The position numbers and the translations under genes are program-made. 15,675 nucleotides of DNA from Bacteroides sp. CAG:709 (GTDB lineage Bacteria; Bacteroidota; Bacteroidia; Bacteroidales; UBA932): assembly GCA_000434935.1 (NCBI GenBank), contig FR882175.1, positions 42,082 through 57,756 of the forward strand, in the 5' to 3' direction. Shown piece after piece: positions 7,468 through 14,454 of this stretch. The notes beneath the pieces are model-generated. The model was not told the DNA's origin. It was given only the letters and a program-made list of their open reading frames with translations, and ran no database searches. Numbering within the stretch: position 1 is the first letter of the stretch; each line of letters starts with the position of its first letter.

Positions 7468-8262
7468 TTATTTCTCAGCCTCTTCTGCTACTTTGTTGAC
7501 CTTGACAAGTTCTACATCGAAGATAAGAGTGCTGTTAGGCTCGATACCTCTGGTACCATTCTCGCCATAACCGAGCTCTGAAGGAACGAAAAGCTGAATC
7601 TTTCCACCTTCGCCGATGAGCTGAAGGCCCTCTGTCCAACCTTTGATCACACGGTTGAGAACCATTCTTACGCCTTCGTCATTCTCAGGAGACTCGTCGA
7701 ACTTGGTGCCGTCGGTAAGAGTACCCTTGTAGTGAACGAACACTGTATCGGTCTCGCTTGGCTTCACATCGTTACCAGCCTCGATGATGATATACTGAAG
7801 ACCGCTCTCGGTAACCTGTACACCGGCTTTCTTGCTGTTTTCAGCGAGGAACTTGGTCTCTTTCTCCTTGTTCAGGGCCATGGTGTAATCACGTCTCTTG
7901 GCAAGGAATGAGTTGAATACTTCGTTAAGTTTCTCAGGATCAACCTTGAACTGCTTTGCATAAGTAGAGTCACGATAGTCACCCTTAGCCTTCAAGAAAT
8001 CCTTGATACCCTCTTCGATGAGCCTGTAGTTAAGATCGTCACCGAAATTGTAACCCTTTATGAATGAACCGAAGTTGATACCCATAAGGTAGCTGACCTC
8101 GTTGATCTCCGACTTGCTTGGTCTGAAATCTTTAGGATCTGCAGGCTTTACTGTCTTGGTAGAATCTGCACCCTCAACAGTTGCTTTTGCTCCATTTCCC
8201 TCGGAGCAGGACGCTGCCAGTGCTACAACGAGCGCAGCGGCGATAAATCTGAATGTCTTCAT
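7468..8262 (-). CDS. FKBP-type peptidyl-prolyl isomerase lipoprotein
   Basis: This enzyme catalyses cis-trans isomerisation of prolyl bonds and probably acts as a folding factor in the cell envelope. The 264-residue precursor has a lipoprotein signal (MKTFRFIAAALVVALAASC) with the lipidated cysteine predicted at 19. A short linker and a helical FKBP N-terminal dimerisation domain follow (about 50-145), as in the Mip/FkpA/FklB group. The catalytic FKBP domain spans about 153-256, with VHYKGTLTDGTKFDES (176-191), VIKGWTEGLQLIGEGG (205-220), the segment ELGYGENG and the final strand STLIFDVELV. The length fits the family. It is a single-gene unit with its own terminator, divergent from recQ across 183 bases. 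The exact orthologue name is uncertain, so I give no symbol. Confidence 0.93.
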   Translation of the reverse strand: MKTFRFIAAALVVALAASCSEGNGAKATVEGADSTKTVKPADPKDFRPSKSEINEVSYLMGINFGSFIKGYNFGDDLNYRLIEEGIKDFLKAKGDYRDSTYAKQFKVDPEKLNEVFNSFLAKRRDYTMALNKEKETKFLAENSKKAGVQVTESGLQYIIIEAGNDVKPSETDTVFVHYKGTLTDGTKFDESPENDEGVRMVLNRVIKGWTEGLQLIGEGGKIQLFVPSELGYGENGTRGIEPNSTLIFDVELVKVNKVAEEAEK

Positions 8263-8370
8263 TATTATAAAATGTTTAATGTTTCTGTTCTGCCAGCCGC
8301 CGGGATATTTTTCACCATGGCGACAAACAGCCGCAAATATCGCAATTTTATTTGAAAGACCGAAACAATT

Positions 8371-8401
8371 TTTGATAGTACGGAATTATTTGTTAAATTT
8401 G
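8371..8401 (+). promoter_or_regulatory. recQ promoter, Bacteroidota consensus
   Basis: TTTG (8371-8374), a 19-base spacer and TAAATTTG (8394-8401) match the phylum's primary sigma-factor consensus TTTG-N19-TAnnTTTG in both boxes and in spacing. Transcription should begin near 8408, leaving a leader of about 38 nt before the ATG at 8446. Confidence 0.75.
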
Positions 8402-8445
8402 GTATACGTTAAAAACTATACACCAGATTGAAACTACTCACGCCT

Positions 8446-10647
8446 ATGGCTATCAGTTCGGCAGAAATTCATTCAAAACTGAAGGAATTCTTTGGTTATA
8501 CCGGCTTTAAGGGTGACCAGGAGAAGATCATCACGAATCTTCTTCAGGGCAATGACGCTTTCGTCATCATGCCTACGGGTGGAGGCAAATCATTGTGCTA
8601 TCAGCTTCCGGCGCTGCTCATGCCCGGGACCGCCATCGTCGTCTCCCCTCTTATCGCATTGATGAAGAATCAGGTAGATGCCATCCGGGGATTCGTTTCC
8701 GGAAACGAAGGCATTGCACATTTCCTGAATTCATCATTGAACAAGGCTCAGATCGCCGAAGTGGCCGCAGACTTGAAAGCCGGCGTGACGAAGCTCCTCT
8801 ACGTGGCGCCGGAGAGCTTGACCAAGGAGGAGAACATTGCCATCCTGAATGATGTGCACATCTCGTTCTATGCCATTGACGAGGCGCATTGCATTTCGGA
8901 CTGGGGACATGGTTTCCGTCCGGAGTACAGGCGCATCCGTCCGATAATCGACGAAATAGGAAGAGCCCCGATCATTGCATTGACAGCGACAGCCACCCCG
9001 AAAGTGCAGAGCGACATTGTAAAGAATCTCGGCATTTCAGAGGCGCAGGTGTTCAAATCTTCTTTCAACAGGCCGAACCTTTATTACGAGGTACGTGACA
9101 AGGTGGAGCCGGACAAGGACATCATCCGCTATATAAAACAGAATCCGGGCAAGGCCGGAATCATATATTGCCTCAGCCGCAAGAAAGTCGAAGAACTTGC
9201 TCAGGTATTGGTAATCAACGGAATACGTGCCGTGCCTTATCATGCAGGCCTGGACGCCAAGGTCAGGGCCGAGAACCAGGACCGTTTCCTGATGGAGGAT
9301 GTGGACGTGATCGTGGCGACCATCGCATTCGGAATGGGAATCGACAAGCCGGATGTGCGTTTTGTCATCCACTACGACATCCCGAGAAGTCTGGAAGGCT
9401 ATTATCAGGAAACCGGAAGGGCGGGCCGTGACGGCAAGGAAGGCGTCTGCATCGCATACTATAGTTATAAGGATATCCGCAAACTGGACAAGTTCCTGCA
9501 GAGCAAACCGGTTGCCGAACAGGAAATCGGGCGTCAGCTGCTGATGGAGACATTGGCGTACGCCGAGTCCGGAGAATGCCGCAGGAAGCTGTTGCTCAGC
9601 TACTTCGGTGAAGATTACCCGAAAGACAATTGCGGCGCTTGCGACAACTGTCTGAACCCGAGGCCGAAATTCGACGCGCGGAAGGAAATGGCCCTGGCCA
9701 TAGAACTGGTGAAGTCGCTGCCGGAGCATTTCAAAGTCGAGCATCTTGCCAATGTCCTTACGGGTGTCGCCAACGGCATGATCAAGTCATATAAACATGA
9801 CAAGCTGAAATTCTTCGGAGCGGGGTCAGACCACACCGTGCGTTTCTGGGAAATGATTCTGCATCAAGGACTTATAAAGCACTTTCTGGGCAGGGACATT
9901 GATTCCTACGGCTTGCTGACCGTGACGGAAGAAGGCCTGAAATTCGCGGAGAAACCTTACGAACTGATGCTTTCCGGCGACAGGAATTTCTCGGAAAGCA
10001 CTGATGATGAGGAGGATGACGATTCACCTGTTCCGGCAAAAGGAGGCCAGGGCGGCGACCAGGTACTTCTTTCAATGCTGAAGGACCTCAGACGTTCAGA
10101 GGCGAAGAAACTTCATCTCCAGCCGTGGGTCATCTTCAGCGACGTTTCGCTGGACGACATGTCCATAATGTACCCGGAGACATTGGATGAGCTCATCAAG
10201 TGCCAGAGTGTCGGAGAGGGCAAGGCGCGCAAATACGGCAAGCCGTTCATCGAACTGATCACGCGCTACGTGGAGGAAAACGAAATTTCCCGCCCGGATG
10301 ATTTCGTGGTAAGGTCAATGCCTAACAAATCATCGGACAAGATATTCATCATCACCAGCATAGACAGACGCATGGACCTGGAGGACATTGCAGACGCCCG
10401 CAACATGGACATGAACGAGCTTCTGTCCGCAATGGAAGACATCGTGGAGTTCGGCACGCGTCTGAATCTGGACTATTACATTGACCAGAACATTGATGCT
10501 GACGTAGTTGATGAGATTTACGAGTATTTCAAGAACGAGGCAGAGTCCGGTTCTCTCGAAGATGCTATCCAGGCGCTCGGCGGCGACTATGAAGAGATGG
10601 AGATCCGTCTTGTAAGACTGAAATTCTTGTCGGAAGTAGCCAACTGA
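8446..10647 (+). CDS. recQ: ATP-dependent DNA helicase RecQ
   Basis: RecQ is a 3'-5' superfamily 2 helicase that unwinds recombination and replication intermediates. In the 733-residue product, Walker A is TGGGKS (44-49), the DEAH box is IDEAHCISDWGHGFRPEYR (144-162), motif III is ALTATATP (178-185), and motif VI is YYQETGRAGRDG (319-330). A RecQ-type zinc site follows with cysteines 378, 396, 399 and 402, then a winged-helix (RQC) region (about 412-505). After an acidic linker of D and E residues (519-526) comes an HRDC domain (about 538-612). An extra 120-residue C-terminal segment predicted to be helical follows, absent from the 609-residue E. coli protein; Bacteroidota RecQ proteins of this length are usual as far as I recall. 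I chose the ATG at 8446. An in-frame TTG at 8428 would add six residues and lies closer to the promoter. Confidence 0.97.
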   Translation: MAISSAEIHSKLKEFFGYTGFKGDQEKIITNLLQGNDAFVIMPTGGGKSLCYQLPALLMPGTAIVVSPLIALMKNQVDAIRGFVSGNEGIAHFLNSSLNKAQIAEVAADLKAGVTKLLYVAPESLTKEENIAILNDVHISFYAIDEAHCISDWGHGFRPEYRRIRPIIDEIGRAPIIALTATATPKVQSDIVKNLGISEAQVFKSSFNRPNLYYEVRDKVEPDKDIIRYIKQNPGKAGIIYCLSRKKVEELAQVLVINGIRAVPYHAGLDAKVRAENQDRFLMEDVDVIVATIAFGMGIDKPDVRFVIHYDIPRSLEGYYQETGRAGRDGKEGVCIAYYSYKDIRKLDKFLQSKPVAEQEIGRQLLMETLAYAESGECRRKLLLSYFGEDYPKDNCGACDNCLNPRPKFDARKEMALAIELVKSLPEHFKVEHLANVLTGVANGMIKSYKHDKLKFFGAGSDHTVRFWEMILHQGLIKHFLGRDIDSYGLLTVTEEGLKFAEKPYELMLSGDRNFSESTDDEEDDDSPVPAKGGQGGDQVLLSMLKDLRRSEAKKLHLQPWVIFSDVSLDDMSIMYPETLDELIKCQSVGEGKARKYGKPFIELITRYVEENEISRPDDFVVRSMPNKSSDKIFIITSIDRRMDLEDIADARNMDMNELLSAMEDIVEFGTRLNLDYYIDQNIDADVVDEIYEYFKNEAESGSLEDAIQALGGDYEEMEIRLVRLKFLSEVAN

Positions 10648-10673
10648 TTCGTTAACGCTTACCAAAAGGATCT

Positions 10674-10690
10674 GGAAGCCAAGTCCTTCC
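10674..10690. terminator. Weak hairpin between convergent recQ and PHP phosphatase genes
   Basis: GGAAG (10674-10678) and CTTCC (10686-10690) form a short stem with a 7-base loop in the 47-base gap between the two converging genes. On the minus strand a CCTTTT tract follows a few bases later. The stem is short and the T run poor, so it is only a possible bidirectional terminator. Confidence 0.3.
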
Positions 10691-10694
10691 GAAG

Positions 10695-11576
10695 CTAGGA
10701 TTTTACCATTACCAGACGTCTCGCTTCGTAATGGGCGAGGTATCTGAAGCCGCACGATTTTATCAATTCGGCGAAATAACCGAAATTGAGCCCGGTCCGG
10801 CACGCATCATGCGAATCGGAGCCGAGACTTATTATCTCACCTCCCAATTCCATGTAGCGCAGGAGAATGTTCCTGTCCAGTTCAGGAGTTCTGCCATGCA
10901 GTTCCTGATAGGTTTTCGTATTGATTTCCAATGCTTTGCCGTTCTCGGCCAGATAACGTAGAATCGCATCCAGCAAATCCGGAAAGTCCTTGTAGAATAT
11001 GCTCATCTGCGGATAAGGAGCATAACGTGTCACATAATCATAATGCCCCATGATGTCGAAACGGTCCCCGAGCCATACCATCTCCTCGTACAATGTCTCC
11101 AGATAATGCCCGTATGCCTCACGCCAATCCTTGCCCTCGTAATATCCGCCCCAGAACGGGTCCGTACCATCGAGATAATGCACTGATGCAATGATTTCAT
11201 CGAAACTGTGCTCCGCCAGGTGCTTCGCAATCTTCTCCATTTCACTCTTCTGCACGCCTATTTCAATGCCTTTGAACACTTTAAAGCCTTCCGGAATCAC
11301 GACATCCCTGTATTCAGGTTTGCTGCGGTCCAATATTTCCCCGGTATGCACAAGGGCATTGACCCTGTCAATTTCCTGATTCCGTGCACCGACGTCGAAA
11401 ACTTCCGAGACGTAGTCCTCGTGGTCCGCCTTCATCGGAGGAACGAAAAAATCGCAGTGGTCGGTGAAGCAGAGGCCGCCCAACCCCTTTCGGAGGGCCT
11501 CTGCCGTAGTCGCCTCCACTGTCGTGCGTTTCCCGTCGAACGAGAATTGACAATGATTATGATTGTCGTAAAGCAT
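10695..11576 (-). CDS. PHP-family phosphatase, histidinol-phosphatase-like
   Basis: The 293-residue cytoplasmic protein carries the metal-binding motifs of the PHP family: HNHCQFSFDG with H6 and H8, TDH with D39 and H40, KGIEIG with E105, ASVHYLDG with H133, MGHYD with H178, and SDSHD with D254 and H256. This pattern and length fit the HisJ/HisK type of histidinol-phosphatase, which dephosphorylates L-histidinol phosphate in histidine synthesis. No other histidine gene is nearby, and related bacteria often use a bifunctional HisB for this step, so the substrate could be another small phosphate ester. Its ATG shares one base with the fhs stop codon (TGATG), so translation is probably coupled to fhs. 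It converges with recQ. Confidence 0.85.
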   Translation of the reverse strand: MLYDNHNHCQFSFDGKRTTVEATTAEALRKGLGGLCFTDHCDFFVPPMKADHEDYVSEVFDVGARNQEIDRVNALVHTGEILDRSKPEYRDVVIPEGFKVFKGIEIGVQKSEMEKIAKHLAEHSFDEIIASVHYLDGTDPFWGGYYEGKDWREAYGHYLETLYEEMVWLGDRFDIMGHYDYVTRYAPYPQMSIFYKDFPDLLDAILRYLAENGKALEINTKTYQELHGRTPELDRNILLRYMELGGEIISLGSDSHDACRTGLNFGYFAELIKSCGFRYLAHYEARRLVMVKS

Positions 11577-13243
11577 CAGCTCAAGCCGTCAATGTGTCCG
11601 TCAACCACGTCAATTCTCAATGCCTGAGGCGATTTTGGCAGTCCCGGCATCCTGATGATGTCTCCTGCGATAGCCACAATCATCTCCGCACCGGCATTGA
11701 TGACGATGTCCTTGATATCGAACTCGAAGCCTTCCGGCGCACCATAGAGTTTCTGGTCCTGGGAGAACGAGTATTGGGTCTTGGCGATGCAGACAGGGAA
11801 TTTCGCGTAAGCCGTGCCTTCGATCTTCGCGAGCATCTTGCGGGCCTCCGGACTGAATTCCACCATTCCGGCGCGATAAATTTCCTTCGCCACGCCAACT
11901 ATCTTGTTTTCAATGCTTTCCTCGTCATTGTAGATAAACTTGACAGGCTCCGACGGCTGCTCGTCAATGGTCTTTACCACCAGTTCCGCGAGTTCCACGG
12001 CGCCGTCGCCTCCGCGTGCAAATGCATCATTGAGGGCGAAAGGTACTCCAAGTTCGGCGCAATGTTCCCTGACCATCTGAATTTCTTCATCCCGGTCATC
12101 GCCGAATTTATTGAAGCATACCAGTACGGTCTGGCCGAATTTCCGCATGTTTTCAATGTGCCTGTCCATATTGGCAAAACCCTTTCTGACGCCTTCTGCC
12201 GAGGCCTCGCTGATTTTGTCGACAGGAACATCGCCGTGCATCTTGAGTCCGCGGAGAGTTGCCACCAGAATCGTCAGCGAAGGATTCAGACCGCTCTTGC
12301 GGCATTTGATATCGAAGAATTTCTCTGCACCGAGATCGGCACCGAAGCCGGCTTCCGTCACCACATAATCGCCGTAAGTCATTGCCATCCTGGTGGCCAG
12401 GATAGAGTTGCAGCCATGTGCGATATTGGCGAAAGGACCTCCATGGATGAATGCAGGCGTGCCTTCCGTGGTCTGCACCAGATTCGGGTTCATCGCATCG
12501 AGAAGCAGGGCGACAATGGAGCCGGCCACGCCCATATCCTTCACGGTAAACGGCTTGTTGTCAAGAGTATAGCCGAGCAGAATGTTTTCTATTCTACGTC
12601 TGAGGTCATTTATATCCTTGGAGAGGCAGAGTATCGCCATGATTTCCGATGCAGGAGTGATGTCGAATCCCGATTCCTGGACAAGACCGTTGGAATGAGG
12701 CCCGAGCCCTGTCACGATATGCCTGAGCGAGCGGTCATTGACATCGAGTACGCGTCTCCAGAGAATCTGCTTCAATCCGAAGCCTTCTGCCTGATGCTGA
12801 TACAGATAATTGTCCAGCAATGCCGATATCATATTGTTGGCAGATGTGATGGCGTGGAAGTCTCCAGTGAAATGCAGGTTTATCTTTTCCATAGGAAGAA
12901 TCTGCGCATATCCGCCGCCGGCTGCTCCGCCTTTCATTCCGAAGCAAGGTCCGAGAGATGGCTCACGCAGCGCTGCAACTGCCTTTTTCCCGATTTTGTT
13001 CAATCCAAGCGCCAGACCGACCGAGACTGTGGTCTTGCCGATGCCGGCTTTAGTAGGGGTGATGGCCGTCACAAGGATAAGTTTGCTTTTCTTGACTTTT
13101 TCCTCGTCAATGAGTGTGAGCGGCACCTTCGCCATGTTTTTTCCATAAGGTTCCAGTTCGTCCTGAGGAATCCCCAACTGGTCAGCAATTTCCGTCACAG
13201 GCTTCAGCCTGATGCTCCTGGCAATCTCGATGTCTGATTTCAT
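11576..13243 (-). CDS. fhs: Formate--tetrahydrofolate ligase
   Basis: Fhs condenses formate and tetrahydrofolate at the cost of ATP to give 10-formyl-tetrahydrofolate, which feeds purine synthesis and initiator-tRNA formylation. The 555-residue length is typical. The N-terminus MKSDIEIARSIRLKPVTEIA is standard, the nucleotide-binding loop is TPTKAGIGKTT (62-72), and family blocks such as REPSLGPCFGMKGGAAGGGY, NLHFTGDFHAITSANNM, TEGTPAFIHGGPFANIAHG and GFGADLGAEKF are intact. The C-terminus reads GDIIRMPGLPKSPQALRI. It overlaps the downstream PHP phosphatase gene by one base. Its upstream region is occupied by the structured repeat at 13266-13459, which begins 23 bases before the ATG and could affect its expression. 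A long open frame on the opposite strand is only a shadow of this gene. Confidence 0.98.
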   Translation of the reverse strand: MKSDIEIARSIRLKPVTEIADQLGIPQDELEPYGKNMAKVPLTLIDEEKVKKSKLILVTAITPTKAGIGKTTVSVGLALGLNKIGKKAVAALREPSLGPCFGMKGGAAGGGYAQILPMEKINLHFTGDFHAITSANNMISALLDNYLYQHQAEGFGLKQILWRRVLDVNDRSLRHIVTGLGPHSNGLVQESGFDITPASEIMAILCLSKDINDLRRRIENILLGYTLDNKPFTVKDMGVAGSIVALLLDAMNPNLVQTTEGTPAFIHGGPFANIAHGCNSILATRMAMTYGDYVVTEAGFGADLGAEKFFDIKCRKSGLNPSLTILVATLRGLKMHGDVPVDKISEASAEGVRKGFANMDRHIENMRKFGQTVLVCFNKFGDDRDEEIQMVREHCAELGVPFALNDAFARGGDGAVELAELVVKTIDEQPSEPVKFIYNDEESIENKIVGVAKEIYRAGMVEFSPEARKMLAKIEGTAYAKFPVCIAKTQYSFSQDQKLYGAPEGFEFDIKDIVINAGAEMIVAIAGDIIRMPGLPKSPQALRIDVVDGHIDGLS

Positions 13244-13265
13244 AGCTCGCGTTTAATAGTAAAAC

Positions 13266-13459
13266 AATTCAAGTTTCGCAAGTTGTCAAACTTGCTGAAC
13301 ATCAGCACGAATTCGAGGGCCGTCACTTGTTCGAAGGTTGTAAGCCCAACGCACTTTTATCACGTTACGTCATCCCTAAATCCCGGGTCTCGGGGTAGGG
13401 ACTTACCCACGCCCTCGCGGGCTCTATAAGCGGTGTTTCGCACTTGCGAAACTTGAGTT
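13266..13459. repeat. 194-bp structured element with 18-bp inverted ends upstream of fhs
   Basis: The ends AATTCAAGTTTCGCAAGT (13266-13283) and ACTTGCGAAACTTGAGTT (13442-13459) are inverted repeats with one mismatch. Inside are several hairpins: GTTTCGC/GCGAAAC with an ACTT loop (13435-13452), GCCC/GGGC with a TCGC loop (13411-13422), and TCCCTA/TAGGGA (13373-13401) around a GC-rich loop. CAAGTTT/AAACTTG lies at the left end. Its left 70 bases recur at 6709-6778. No protein is encoded. Both copies lie just upstream of a minus-strand gene in the same orientation, so the element may be a MITE-like repeat or a leader RNA. No target-site duplication is evident. Confidence 0.75.
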
Positions 13460-13510
13460 AAACAAAATGCGAATATACGAAAAGGCAGTGGCAATCGAAA
13501 TAGCGGAGAG

Positions 13511-14005
13511 CTATTTTTCCCAGTTTATATATGGATTTTTTGTCAATGCCGCATTATAGTAGCGGCTGGGGGGGGGATAGTAGCGGCTGTCGCCGGTAAC
13601 CTCGTCACCCAGCCAATCCGGTTTTTCGAAAGCCTCGTCTTCACAAGAAAGTTCAATTTCCGCCATGACCAGGCCCTCATTATCCCCGTAGAACTCATCT
13701 ACTTCGAATGTATGTCCCGCATAATCAACCAGATACCGGGTCTTGTCGATAACTCCAGGCTCACATAGTCCGAGCAATGCCAATGCATCATCCACAGAAA
13801 TCTCCTTTTCCCATTCAAACCGGCTCACGCCACGAATGTCGCTCTTGCCTTTAACCGTGATAAATCCCTGATTGTCACGCACTCTTACACGCACCGTCCT
13901 TTCCGGTACGGAACTCAAATATCCCTGACTGATGCGCATGGCCTTTCTAGCCGACGACTTGAATTCGCCACGCACCAAAAATTTCCTTTCAATTTCCTGT
14001 CCCAT
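13511..14005 (-). CDS. CYTH-domain protein (triphosphate tunnel metalloenzyme family)
   Basis: The 164-residue product begins MGQEIERKFLV, with the diagnostic ExExK motif at E4, E6 and K8. It continues with alternating charged beta strands typical of the CYTH tunnel: RTVRVRVRD, GFITVKGKS, RFEWEKEI, VIDKTRYLVDYAG, HTFEVDEFYGDNEGLVMAEIEL. The closing block DEVTGDSRYY is also characteristic. Bacterial members are mostly inorganic triphosphatases; the substrate here is not shown by sequence. I start at 14005, because the ATG at 14041 adds twelve unrelated residues before the conserved GQEIERKFL. An in-frame 21-bp duplication near the C-terminus inserts PPPSRYY at 144-150 and contains a nine-base homopolymer. 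A gap of 267 bases separates it from fhs, and its upstream region is full of repeats, so it is probably a single-gene unit. Confidence 0.92.
   Translation of the reverse strand: MGQEIERKFLVRGEFKSSARKAMRISQGYLSSVPERTVRVRVRDNQGFITVKGKSDIRGVSRFEWEKEISVDDALALLGLCEPGVIDKTRYLVDYAGHTFEVDEFYGDNEGLVMAEIELSCEDEAFEKPDWLGDEVTGDSRYYPPPSRYYNAALTKNPYINWEK
13556..13589. repeat. 21-bp direct duplication with a nine-G tract inside the CYTH gene
   Basis: ATAGTAGCGGCTG occurs at 13556-13568 and again at 13577-13589, a shift of 21 bases (seven codons), with a run of nine G at 13568-13576. On the coding strand the run is CCC CCC CCC, three prolines. The duplication repeats the conserved SRYY of the protein and keeps the frame. 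Confidence 0.9.
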
Positions 14006-14065
14006 GGTTCTACAATTTTTTCGTCCCCGTTTCTGCCCCATCTTCTCCTACGAGCATCTCGCCCC

Positions 14066-14194
14066 GTGCGCAATAAAACGTTTTTCACGCACAACACCTT
14101 GAAAAATATCCCTCTCGTGCGTAATAAAACGTTTTCCACGCACGTCACCTTGAAAAATTACTTCCTCGTGAGCATTAAAACGTTTTCCACGCAC
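14066..14194. repeat. 51-bp tandem repeat, three modules with AAAACGTTTT cores (locus 2)
   Basis: Modules of 27 bp start at 14066, 14117 and 14168, exactly 51 bp apart. Each has a left arm GTGCGC, GTGCGT or GTGAGC, the palindrome AAAACGTTTT, and a right arm ACGCAC. The two 24-base spacers (14093-14116, 14144-14167) resemble each other, sharing CACCTTGAAAAAT. Because 51 is divisible by three, frames stay open through the array on the minus strand and would spell a 17-residue repeat such as VRGKRFNAHEEVIFQGD. A second minus-strand frame is also open, so I do not call a gene. The array forms part of the 449-base gap between the CYTH and DUF1015 genes. Confidence 0.9.
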
Positions 14195-14211
14195 GAGAGC
14201 CAGAGTTCCCG

Positions 14212-14332
14212 GCTCCGTCCGAGGTGGCTTCTCGGGAGGCATGGTCGCCCGTGACCTTGTGAACGGGGTGGCAGGCGCAGCCTGACGGGGATGAGCGAAG
14301 CGAACCTCCCGAGGAGCCACCTCGGACGGAGC
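14212..14332. repeat. 121-bp element with 28-bp inverted arms
   Basis: Bases 14212-14239 and 14305-14332 are inverted complements over 28 positions with one mismatch (arms begin GCTCCGTCCGAGGTGGCT). The 65-base interior contains further palindromes: CAGGCGCAGCCTG (14272-14284) and GGTC/GACC (14243-14256). It is markedly more GC-rich than the DNA on either side and starts 17 bases after the 51-bp array. It lacks a T run directly after the arms, so it is not a typical terminator. A small palindromic mobile repeat or a structured RNA fits better. Confidence 0.88.
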
Positions 14333-14381
14333 GCAACACAAAACTCATCGACCAAATTTAGTCACAATAAACAGCAACCAC

Positions 14382-14416
14382 AAAAAAATATCAGAGCCGG
14401 CAAGTGCAGACTCTGA
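14382..14416 (-). terminator. Intrinsic terminator downstream of the DUF1015 gene
   Basis: On the minus strand TCAGAG (plus 14411-14416) pairs with CTCTGA (14391-14396) across 14 bases, followed by TATTTTTTT. The hairpin lies 38 bases past the DUF1015 stop. The stem is only six perfect pairs, but the T run is good. Confidence 0.7.
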
Positions 14417-14454
14417 CAATATCTATAAACAATACCCTAAAGCAGGCAAACAAA

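Noticed and set aside
11594..13237. 547-codon open frame on the plus strand opposite fhs
   Set aside because: It lies almost exactly antisense to a clear fhs gene, its translation shows no recognisable domain, and GC-biased third positions in fhs readily create such mirrors.
14066..14194. The repeat-spacer pattern as a CRISPR array
   Set aside because: Only three modules are present, the spacers in this locus resemble each other instead of being unrelated, the repeat itself varies, and no cas gene is in the window.
14212..14332. The 28-bp inverted repeat as an ordinary intrinsic terminator
   Set aside because: The arms are separated by 65 bases and no T run follows directly on either strand. 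A separate terminator for the upstream DUF1015 gene already exists at 14382-14416.
14048..14341. Minus-strand open frame encoding 17-residue repeats (VRGKRF, FQG)
   Set aside because: Two minus-strand frames are open through the array because the period is a multiple of three. The frame also runs straight through the 28-bp palindrome and has no family match I recognise. The repeat structure explains it better than a gene.
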